A stretch of 50,555 nucleotides of DNA from Actinomycetaceae bacterium (lineage in GTDB: Bacteria; Actinomycetota; Actinomycetes; Actinomycetales; Actinomycetaceae), in assembly GCA_030540715.1 (NCBI GenBank), contig JAUNVQ010000020.1, positions 1 to 50,555 on the forward strand, given 5' to 3'. Position 1 is the first letter of the stretch, and the number at the start of each line of letters is the position of its first letter. The notes beneath the pieces are model-generated. The model ran no database searches, had not been told where the DNA came from, and worked only from the letters and a program-made list of their open reading frames with translations. Both the position numbers and the translations under genes were made by a program. Shown piece after piece: positions 1 through 7,538 of the stretch.

Positions 1-55
1 ACCACAAGCTTATCTGAGACAAGCTTTTTATCCAACACCAAATCCGCCTGAGGCT
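1..55. repeat. 55-bp exact direct repeat, copy 2 (window edge)
   Basis: This is identical to 1159-1213. It is cut by the window edge, so the true repeat may be longer on the left. Identity ends at 56 versus 1214. Confidence 0.95.
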
Positions 56-3000
56 CCACAGTATCGGGTTCTTGTGTGTCGGGTTTTTCTGGTTGAATTG
101 TGGTTTTTTCGGTGGAGGAGTTGTTTGTGGGATTATTGTCTGTTGTATTAACTGGTTTTGTTGTTGCGGTGTTTGTTATGGTTCCGGGTTTGCCTTTTAT
201 GACTGTTGGTAGTGTAATGGTGAGGTTTTTTCCTGCTTTTATAGCACCTGTGTGGCAGGTAAGTTCCTGTCCTGTGAGGGTGCATGTGACGCCTTTGGGT
301 GTTTTTATGGTGCCTTCGACGCTTAGTTCTGGGGCCAGGGTATCTGTAATGATGACATCGTCAGCGTCTGAAGTTCCGTTATTGGTGACTGTCAGTGTCC
401 ACTTCACAGTGTCTTGACTGTGGGGAGTCTTATTGTTAACGGTTTTGACGATAGCGATGTCAGAGATTCGGGTAATCTTTGTTGTGGTTGTTGATTGATT
501 ATTATCAGTGTTGGTTTCATCTGTGTCAGTTGAAATATTGGCTGTATTAGCTAAAGTGTCTTTTGCTGAAGCAGATAGTAGACCACTGATTTTAATTGTT
601 TCTGTTGCGTCTTTTGCCAGGCGAGGCTTTTTACAGGTGACTTTATTATTTGTTACTTCACATGTCAAGGTATGTGAAGTTGCTTTTACGTTGGAGACGA
701 GTTGTGATACTTGATCGGTCACAATAATGTTAGCTGCATCAGATGGGCCATTATTGTTGAGGCTCAGTTCCCATGTGACTTCTTTTCCTGCGATTGCCTC
801 TGAAGTGAGTTTCTTGTTAATCACAACATCTGCTAGTTGTTGAATTTCAGTAGAAACGGATGAGTCGTTATCTTTTTTGTTGGGATCATCTGTATCTGAG
901 TTAACGGAGGCTGTATTGACCACCTTGCCACTAGCTGAGTCGTCAACGTTGACTTCGAGCATTATTTTTACGGTCTCACCTACGGCAATATCACCTAGTG
1001 AGCAGGTAACTTTTTGATCGTCGATCGCGCATTGTTGAGTGTCAAATGTTGCCTTTGTTGGGTGAATACCCTCTGGAACAACATCTGTCACCACCGTATT
1101 GACAGCTGTGGATGGCCCTTTATTTGTCACACTAAGCTCATATTGACCACTTTGTGAAACCACAAGCTTATCTGAGACAAGCTTTTTATCCAACACCAAA
1201 TCCGCCTGAGGCTTTTTAGGGATAAATGAAGCGTTACTGTGATTATTGGTATTATCGATTTCTTTCGTTGTCGTTGTGACATCGACATGGTTAACAAGTT
1301 TAGTTTCCTGCGTCCATGATTCGCTTAGTTTCGTCTGCACTGTCAAGGTCACGTTGGCATCGGGTTCCATGGGGGCATCGAGTGTGCATGTTAGTTCTTG
1401 TTCTGTCACACTGCAGCTGCCTCCCTCTATCGTGGGCGTTCGAACAAAGGTAAGACCAGTGGGTAGCTTGTCAATAATTGTGACGGCATCTGCAGCGGAT
1501 TGCCCAATATTGTCAACATTGATTTTCCATGTTTGAGTCCTGCCAGGAATTTCTGCGTCATCCGAACTGTGAACATAGAGCTTTTCAACCTTTACATCTG
1601 CAGGTGGCATAAGTTTCGTCGATACACTGGATTCCTGGTTGTTCGGATCAGTGTCATGAGCTTTATTCTTATCGTGACTAACAGAAGCTGTATTTATTAC
1701 CTCCAAGGGCTGAGAAATATTCTTAGGAACATCAGCCTGTAATTTTATCGTTCGTCCCTTCGATTGACCTGCTTTGATGGAGGTAAAATTGCAGGTCAGT
1801 GTCTTATCATTGACTTCACAATCGGACGTGGGGTCAACAACTCTCACATTTGTAAACTCTGGCGGAACTGTATCTGTTACAGTGGCATCAGGGGCTGTAT
1901 CTGGACCATTATTGACAAGTGTAAGAATCCATTCAAGGCCTTTTTCACCACTGTAAGCAACTGCTGGTCCGTTCTTTGTTATAGCAAGATCTATCTGAGG
2001 TGGAATGACAGGCGTTTCTACCGTATTGGATTTCTTGCCGTCAAATTGAATTTGTGTCGTTTCACCTTTGTACAGAACCTGGGCGGTATTACGTATATAA
2101 GGATCTTCGCTACCCAGTTTTTCCGGGGTCACCTTAACGTGAAACTCAACCGTTACCTTAGCGTTAATGGGAACTGTTCCTCCAGTGGTGGCAGTGGCGC
2201 CTTCTCCTACGTGAACACTGATGTTATTGTCCACAACTGAGCCTATATCGTCATCTTGGTCGGAGGTAATATTTTCAATTATTACTGGATTCGATTTCTC
2301 GTCCTTTTGATAGGTCACGCGTAAAGAATCCTTGACATAAGTTGAACCAGCAGGAATCTTATCACGCAGGACAGTATCAATAGCTGCGTCATTGCCAGTA
2401 TTGGTAAAAGAGATTGAATACTCAAGGGTATCACCAGGTTGACTAGTATTCGTTGAATGTGAAAGGTTCTGCACGGACTTTACTGGGTTTAGCACTGGGG
2501 TTTGAGCATCTACTTCCAAACCTAATACATGAAGATAAATAAGGTCAGCTTTAGAAAAAGTGCTGTCAGAGGTTTTTGCTCGAACTTTTATAGCAGTATC
2601 ACCGTTTTTAATACCAGTGAATGGTTCATTGCGAATATCTACCCCAAAGTTGTTGATGTAGGAAGGGTCACGATCTGTGATGTTGACGCCATTGTTTGTA
2701 ATCTTTGACGAATAGAATTCGCCATTGGTAGCAAGTGAATGATAGTCAAGCTGAGCTGATGGATCCTTCCCGATGGTTGCGATCTCTAAATCGTCGCCTT
2801 TCCACTTTAAGTCGCCTTCCCATGCAAGGGTAAAGATATTGGCATTAACAGGACCAGTCACCGGTGTTGCAAGGCCCTCAAGACTAGTTTCTGCTGATGA
2901 AGCTCCATAGATAGGTGCTTGTCCAGCATCCAGTAGGATGTCATGGACTTTCTCGTGAGGGTCTTCATATATCACCGCAATTGCCCATCCAGCGAACATA

Positions 3001-3722
3001 TCCCTTCTGCCTTTCGCGCTTGGACTGCGAAAAGTCTCTACATCGGCACCCCAGTACGTACCGCTTCCTCTCTTTTTGACAAAATCAGTAATATCAGCAC
3101 CGTATTGATAGACTTCCCGTCCACCTTTGTAGAGTGGTTGAATAACGTTGGGATCTGTTGAGTTGACGGCATTGACAGGCGTGTAGGTGTTATCTTTTGG
3201 TCCTTTAATTTTCATTGAGTATTCAAAGTCCCCAGGATTCACATCGCAATCTTGCTGCATAGCGATCTCTTCGCATTTTTTCTTTTTATCATCATCGATC
3301 CAGGCAGTACGACCAGCCCAAAAAAGAAAGGCTTTTTTTACGGTTGCATGATCGGGAATCTGAATGTGAGCGCTTGAAGAGGCGTATGTGGTGTCGTCGT
3401 TATCTTTATCGATAAAAACCATGGCGTGATCATTGTTAATTGGTTTGATACGCTGGTAACCTTTGCCCTGACGAGCACGTAGGCATGCTTTTCGAGTGCT
3501 TCCAGTCTCGTCACAGTCCATGAGTGTATTACCTGTGAGAAGCATCCGCCCTCGAATATGGTCGTGATAAAGCGTAGAAAAGCCAATATTTTCAGGATTA
3601 TCAAGATGCCATTGTGCTTGCGCTTGACCTGTTGGGATAAGGAGTGTTACACACAGGGCTATAAGAGTAAGAGTTGCGAAGAACGCCTTTTTTAATCGAG
3701 AATGATAAGAATAATCTTTCAT
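1..3722 (-). CDS. Large secreted DUF11-repeat surface protein (N-terminal 1240 residues; runs off the window)
   Basis: The reading frame is open on the minus strand from an ATG at 3722 to the window edge; I checked the frame at about a dozen points. The N-terminus is a signal peptide: basic residues (SRLKK), a hydrophobic core, then a cleavage-like region at about residues 28-36 (TGQAQAQ). Residues of about 40-400 form a non-repetitive domain resembling the head of other actinobacterial DUF11 adhesin-like proteins. From about residue 400 there are tandem modules of about 125-130 residues with the DUF11 hallmarks: NNGPSxA near the front, a central TDxxP, a disulfide-type Cys pair, and an ending NTAxVxxxTxDxxxxNN. 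Module boundaries fall near plus-strand positions 2003, 1612, 1223, 845, 474 and 56. A C-terminal anchor (LPXTG or similar) would lie outside the window. A weak -10-like TATAGT lies at 3736-3741 on the minus strand. The role is inferred to be cell-surface or adhesin-like; the ligand is unknown. Confidence 0.88.
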   Translation of the reverse strand, partial: MKDYSYHSRLKKAFFATLTLIALCVTLLIPTGQAQAQWHLDNPENIGFSTLYHDHIRGRMLLTGNTLMDCDETGSTRKACLRARQGKGYQRIKPINNDHAMVFIDKDNDDTTYASSSAHIQIPDHATVKKAFLFWAGRTAWIDDDKKKKCEEIAMQQDCDVNPGDFEYSMKIKGPKDNTYTPVNAVNSTDPNVIQPLYKGGREVYQYGADITDFVKKRGSGTYWGADVETFRSPSAKGRRDMFAGWAIAVIYEDPHEKVHDILLDAGQAPIYGASSAETSLEGLATPVTGPVNANIFTLAWEGDLKWKGDDLEIATIGKDPSAQLDYHSLATNGEFYSSKITNNGVNITDRDPSYINNFGVDIRNEPFTGIKNGDTAIKVRAKTSDSTFSKADLIYLHVLGLEVDAQTPVLNPVKSVQNLSHSTNTSQPGDTLEYSISFTNTGNDAAIDTVLRDKIPAGSTYVKDSLRVTYQKDEKSNPVIIENITSDQDDDIGSVVDNNISVHVGEGATATTGGTVPINAKVTVEFHVKVTPEKLGSEDPYIRNTAQVLYKGETTQIQFDGKKSNTVETPVIPPQIDLAITKNGPAVAYSGEKGLEWILTLVNNGPDTAPDATVTDTVPPEFTNVRVVDPTSDCEVNDKTLTCNFTSIKAGQSKGRTIKLQADVPKNISQPLEVINTASVSHDKNKAHDTDPNNQESSVSTKLMPPADVKVEKLYVHSSDDAEIPGRTQTWKINVDNIGQSAADAVTIIDKLPTGLTFVRTPTIEGGSCSVTEQELTCTLDAPMEPDANVTLTVQTKLSESWTQETKLVNHVDVTTTTKEIDNTNNHSNASFIPKKPQADLVLDKKLVSDKLVVSQSGQYELSVTNKGPSTAVNTVVTDVVPEGIHPTKATFDTQQCAIDDQKVTCSLGDIAVGETVKIMLEVNVDDSASGKVVNTASVNSDTDDPNKKDNDSSVSTEIQQLADVVINKKLTSEAIAGKEVTWELSLNNNGPSDAANIIVTDQVSQLVSNVKATSHTLTCEVTNNKVTCKKPRLAKDATETIKISGLLSASAKDTLANTANISTDTDETNTDNNQSTTTTKITRISDIAIVKTVNNKTPHSQDTVKWTLTVTNNGTSDADDVIITDTLAPELSVEGTIKTPKGVTCTLTGQELTCHTGAIKAGKNLTITLPTVIKGKPGTITNTATTKPVNTTDNNPTNNSSTEKTTIQPEKPDTQEPDTVEPQADLVLDKKLVSDKLV
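1159..1213. repeat. 55-bp exact direct repeat, copy 1 (inside the DUF11 gene)
   Basis: Positions 1159-1213 are identical, base for base, to 1-55. The offset is 1158 bp, which is 386 codons or three DUF11 modules, so both copies are read in the same frame and encode the start of a module (PQADLVLDKKLVSDKLVV). Other modules are similar only at protein level. Confidence 0.95.
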
Positions 3723-4099
3723 GGGGAACGCCTTTACTATATATTGGAACAACGGCAGAAAACACGATTCCATTTTATTGCTGCACTATCAATAGTAAAT
3801 GAAAGATGGCTATGAGTTACTACTGTCTTTTGTTTTTATGATGAAAACAACACAAATATGATATAACTTTCATTTGCGCTATGTAACAATATTGCACTGT
3901 GTAGGTGCCCGGGAACAGGGGGAGTTCTGTTTTCGAGCAGATATATGGAGATAAGGATGTTGACTATGGAGGCGTTATACTAACTATCGATTGCATAACG
4001 CTAGCAGATCGGCGATAGATTAATATTCGCCAGATTATTGCACTTAATTATCTTTTTAAAGTGTATCAAGCGGATCGATCAATCAAATTTGAGGTAATG
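3723..4099. other. Divergent intergenic region, DUF11 gene / coaE
   Basis: This is 377 bp of mostly A+T-rich DNA between the two divergent genes and should hold both promoters. On the minus strand TATAGT (3736-3741) precedes an AAAGG Shine-Dalgarno (3730-3734) and the ATG at 3722. I see no convincing -35/-10 pair for coaE, and no RNA gene or repeat. Confidence 0.4.
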
Positions 4100-4861
4100 A
4101 TGACTGAAATTATACGTTGCAGACCATGTGTATTGCGTGAACCAAACAAGGGTTTACGTGTGGCTATCACCGGAGGAATTGCAAGCGGTAAATCAACGGT
4201 GTGCAACATGTTACTTGGTCGGGGCGTTCAATCAATTTCAGAGGACGCAGTGCAGTCCTCATGTAAGGCTGGCCATGACAGCGCGACGATTGATGCCCGA
4301 CGCTACCACCTCGATCCACCGGCACCTCCCAGGATCGCACTTCTGAGTGCTGACCGTCTTGGCCACGAGTTGTATCATCCCGGAAGTGGCACTGTTGACA
4401 AAGTTATTGAGGCTTTTGGTGAAGATGTCAGTGATGGCAGGGGTGGAATCAATCGGCAGGCTTTAGCAAGGAAAGCATTTTCTTCCTCTGAAAAGAGAAA
4501 AATGCTGGAAGAAATCACTCACCCCCTTATTCGAGGCTGTGCACAGGAGTTTTTGAGTTCGGGTACAACGGGGCAGATACGTATCTATGATGTCCCACTC
4601 TTCGTTGAAAGTGGTGGCATTGACGTGGATTGCGTGATCGCGGTGGAAACTCCAGTTGAGCTTGCCGTAAAACGGATGATGGAAAAACGCAATATGAGCC
4701 CCAGAGATGCGTGGCGCAGGATTTCTTCTCAGGTCAGCAACCAGCAGCGAAAAGCCGTATCCCACCTAGTGATTGTTAACGATACAAGCCTGGATGACCT
4801 GCGTGTATGTGTGGAAGATGAGTTGATGCCCTACCTGCTGCATTTACTGGGGTGCAGGTAG
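4100..4861 (+). CDS. coaE: Dephospho-CoA kinase with an internal insertion
   Basis: Performs the last step of coenzyme A synthesis, ATP-dependent phosphorylation of dephospho-CoA at the ribose 3'-OH; cytosolic. The P-loop GGIASGKST is at residues 25-33, the substrate-site Asp is in SADRLGHELY (D85), HPLI is near the middle, and DVPLFVESG corresponds to the D(I/V)PLL motif of the family. Two ATGs abut at 4097 and 4100; GAGG at 4091-4094 is better spaced for 4100, and an upstream GTG at 4061 is possible. The protein is 253 residues, whereas the family is usually about 200. The excess lies mainly at residues 44-80, between the P-loop helix and the Asp motif, and is polar with a PPAPP run. Synteny with uvrB downstream is typical of actinobacteria. 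Confidence 0.9.
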   Translation: MTEIIRCRPCVLREPNKGLRVAITGGIASGKSTVCNMLLGRGVQSISEDAVQSSCKAGHDSATIDARRYHLDPPAPPRIALLSADRLGHELYHPGSGTVDKVIEAFGEDVSDGRGGINRQALARKAFSSSEKRKMLEEITHPLIRGCAQEFLSSGTTGQIRIYDVPLFVESGGIDVDCVIAVETPVELAVKRMMEKRNMSPRDAWRRISSQVSNQQRKAVSHLVIVNDTSLDDLRVCVEDELMPYLLHLLGCR

Positions 4862-5447
4862 ACACGAACATTGTATACCCCCTGTAATAGTTAAGGATAC
4901 GTTGGCTTGTGTGGCACGTGAGCCCGGGTACGTACGAGGTAAGGATGCAACATCGTTACCCACGACACCCGACAATCAATAAAAGCTGGAAGGGAACTCC
5001 TGTGGGTTTGCTTTTGGTGGATTATCCTGGTGTGGTTGTTTTAGTCTGGTTGTTTTGGTGTGGGTTCGCCTGTGGCCGGTTGTTCTGCCGTGGGCAGTTT
5101 TGGGCTGCTTGTTCTTGTGGTGACCACAGGAAGCAGAACTCGATGCTGGATAACAGAAACCCCATATCGGTGTGGCGACAATGGAAGATGTTCTTGGTGG
5201 TGCGACAACAAGAAGGTGAGTTTGGCATCTGACAACAATAACGGTTGTACTTACCAGCCACCTCCGCCCACAACCCCGTACCCACCGGGCCCGAGCCCGG
5301 TTTTCCACACACAACAGCTTGCAAGCGCACTTTCAGCAAAATATCAGGATAGTTTAGCACAATGGAACTCAGATATGAAACAATAGGCTCACTTGACAAG
5401 CGGTGATGTCCTTGAAAATCCCTGTACCGCCAAGACGAAAGGTATCA
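4862..5447. other. 585-bp stretch with no convincing gene; G/T-rich plus strand
   Basis: Between coaE and the preferred uvrB start, several overlapping open frames occur on both strands, but none has a recognisable domain or good Shine-Dalgarno. Roughly 4995-5125 is strongly G+T-rich on the plus strand; read on the minus strand it gives Thr/Pro/Asn/Gln/Lys-rich low-complexity peptides such as those in linker regions of surface proteins. A palindromic TGTGGTGACCACA lies near 5118-5130. A hairpin terminator (annotated separately) sits at 5285-5304, and a perfect -35-like TTGACA at 5393-5398 lacks a good -10. It may be a decayed gene or an untranslated leader. Confidence 0.45.
5285..5304 (+). 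terminator. Short G+C-rich hairpin with T-tract, upstream of uvrB
   Basis: CCGGGC at 5285-5290 pairs with GCCCGG at 5295-5300 around a 4-nt loop (CCGA) and is followed by TTTT. It is a plausible intrinsic terminator for transcription arriving from coaE, although the T-tract is short. Confidence 0.55.
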
Positions 5448-7538
5448 ATGCAGCCCAACAAGATTGTTCGCGCTCATAAGCCCTTCACAATGATGAGTGA
5501 TTTCCAGCCATCAGGGGATCAGCCCCAGGCAATCAAAGAACTTGCCAGCCGTATCAACAACGGTGAAAAGGATATTGTGTTGATGGGGGCAACGGGAACA
5601 GGGAAGACCGCAACAGCTGCGTGGCTTATCGAAAAAATCCAGCGACCAACTCTTATTATGGAGCCAAACAAGACGCTGGCAGCACAGTTTACGGCGGAGC
5701 TGCGTGAGTTTTTTCCAGATAATGCTGTTGAATACTTTGTGTCCTACTACGACTATTACCAGCCTGAAGCATACGTACCTCAAACCGATACCTATATTGA
5801 AAAAGATTCCTCGATTAACGACGAGGTTGAAAGGTTGCGTCATTCGGCAACAAACTCGCTGCTGACTAGACGCGATGTTGTGGTGGTAAGTTCAGTGTCA
5901 TGTATCTACGGTTTGGGTACGCCCCAAGAATATGTTGACAGGATGATGCCGTTGGAAGTGGGCATGACCATTGACCGTGACGAACTGCTGAAACGTTTTG
6001 TCGCTATGCAATATACCCGCAATGATATGGCATTTACTCGCGGAACATTTCGGGTTCGTGGTGACACGATTGAAATTATTCCCGTATACGAAGAAATGGC
6101 GATTCGTATTGAACTCTTCGGTGATGAGATTGATGCGCTGGCAACCTTGCATCCCATCACTGGTGACGTTATCGAAGAACAGGATTATGCGTTTATTTTC
6201 CCTGCCAGCCACTATGTTGCCGGCCCCGAGCGCATGGAACGGGCTATGGCCGATATTGAAACAGAGCTGGGCGAGCGACTGCAGGAGTTTCGCAATCGCA
6301 ATAAGTTGTTGGAAGAACAGCGTCTGCGTATGCGTACCACCTATGACCTTGAGATGATGCGCGAAATAGGGACGTGTTCCGGTATCGAAAACTATTCGCG
6401 ACACATTGACGGTCGTGGCCCAGGAACACCACCGCATACACTACTGGATTATTTTCCAGAAGATTTTGTACTTATTATTGACGAGTCACATGTAACTGTT
6501 CCACAGATTGGCGGTATGTATGAAGGTGACCGCTCCCGGAAAAGAACGCTCGTTGATCACGGTTTTCGCTTGCCATCGGCCCTGGATAATCGCCCACTGA
6601 AATGGCAGGAATTCCAAGAACGCATTGGGCAAACCGTGTATATGTCGGCAACTCCTGGCCCCTATGAGCTTGAACAAAGTGACGGTGTGGTGGAACAAAT
6701 CATTCGACCGACCGGCCTAGTTGACCCCAAGGTTATAGTGAAACCCACAAAGGGTCAGATCGATGACCTGATGGAAGAAATCCGTGTACAAGTAGCCGAA
6801 GAAAAACGTGTATTGGTAACGACTTTGACAAAGAAGATGTCAGAGGATTTAACGCAGTATCTATCGGAGCGCGGGATTCGTGTCGAGTATTTACATTCTG
6901 ATGTGGATACACTTCGTCGTGTTGAAATCCTGCGCGAACTGCGTATGGGGCGCTTTGATGTGCTGGTAGGCATTAATCTGCTTCGTGAGGGTCTGGATCT
7001 TCCTGAAGTAGGGTTGGTAGCGATCCTTGATGCCGATAAGGAAGGTTTTTTACGTTCGACAACCTCACTTATTCAAACAATTGGACGTGCTGCGCGTAAC
7101 GTGTCGGGTGAGGTTCACATGTATGCAGATACGATAACGGATTCAATGAAAACAGCGATTGATGAAACTGAGCGTCGTCGAGAAATCCAGATAGCCTATA
7201 ACAAGAAGCACGGCATTGACCCGCAGCCATTGCGTAAGAAGATCTCGGATGTCACCGATATGCTTGCGCGTGAAGACATTGACACTGAACAGTTACTGGC
7301 TACGGGGTACCGGGGCGCGGGTAGTGGGCCTTCAGGAAGTCAACGTCACGAAGCCAGCATGGATGTACGTCAACGCTTAGCGGTAACGAATGAAACCGAA
7401 CTTGAAAATCTGATTATTGAGTTGTCGCAGCAGATGCACGCGGCTGCAGCGGAACTTCAGTTTGAGGTAGCGGCACGTCTGCGTGACGAAGTGAGTGACT
7501 TGAAAAAGGAGCTGCGTCAAATGAAGGAGGCGAATTAG
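5448..7538 (+). CDS. uvrB: Excinuclease ABC subunit B
   Basis: DNA-damage verification helicase-like subunit of nucleotide excision repair; it is loaded by UvrA and recruits UvrC. Walker A GATGTGKT is at residues 47-54, the Tyr-rich beta-hairpin [10 protein letters not shown] at about 100-109, and the DESH-type Walker B follows further on. Helicase motifs [14 protein letters not shown] and QTIGRAARN are present, and the C-terminal UVR domain (about the last 40 residues) contacts UvrC. I prefer the ATG at 5448 because AAAGG at 5438-5442 is correctly spaced; in-frame starts at 5403 (GTG) and 5406 (ATG) would add 14-15 residues. Length is 696 residues, normal for UvrB. The stop overlaps the GTG of the ATPase gene by one base, so the two are probably co-translated. 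No SOS box was seen directly upstream. Confidence 0.96.
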   Translation: MQPNKIVRAHKPFTMMSDFQPSGDQPQAIKELASRINNGEKDIVLMGATGTGKTATAAWLIEKIQRPTLIMEPNKTLAAQFTAELREFFPDNAVEYFVSYYDYYQPEAYVPQTDTYIEKDSSINDEVERLRHSATNSLLTRRDVVVVSSVSCIYGLGTPQEYVDRMMPLEVGMTIDRDELLKRFVAMQYTRNDMAFTRGTFRVRGDTIEIIPVYEEMAIRIELFGDEIDALATLHPITGDVIEEQDYAFIFPASHYVAGPERMERAMADIETELGERLQEFRNRNKLLEEQRLRMRTTYDLEMMREIGTCSGIENYSRHIDGRGPGTPPHTLLDYFPEDFVLIIDESHVTVPQIGGMYEGDRSRKRTLVDHGFRLPSALDNRPLKWQEFQERIGQTVYMSATPGPYELEQSDGVVEQIIRPTGLVDPKVIVKPTKGQIDDLMEEIRVQVAEEKRVLVTTLTKKMSEDLTQYLSERGIRVEYLHSDVDTLRRVEILRELRMGRFDVLVGINLLREGLDLPEVGLVAILDADKEGFLRSTTSLIQTIGRAARNVSGEVHMYADTITDSMKTAIDETERRREIQIAYNKKHGIDPQPLRKKISDVTDMLAREDIDTEQLLATGYRGAGSGPSGSQRHEASMDVRQRLAVTNETELENLIIELSQQMHAAAAELQFEVAARLRDEVSDLKKELRQMKEAN

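Noticed and set aside
1-1213. The repeats as a CRISPR array
   Set aside because: The spacing is 1158 bp, in frame with DUF11 modules; there are no short spacers and no cas genes.
100-2240. Several plus-strand open frames in the first 2.3 kb
   Set aside because: They lie opposite a continuous minus-strand frame with signal peptide and DUF11 modules and have no domain content or ribosome sites of their own.
4976-5399. Overlapping minus-strand frames between coaE and uvrB as real genes
   Set aside because: Three frames are open in the same skewed sequence, so openness follows from base composition; no start signal or family was recognised.
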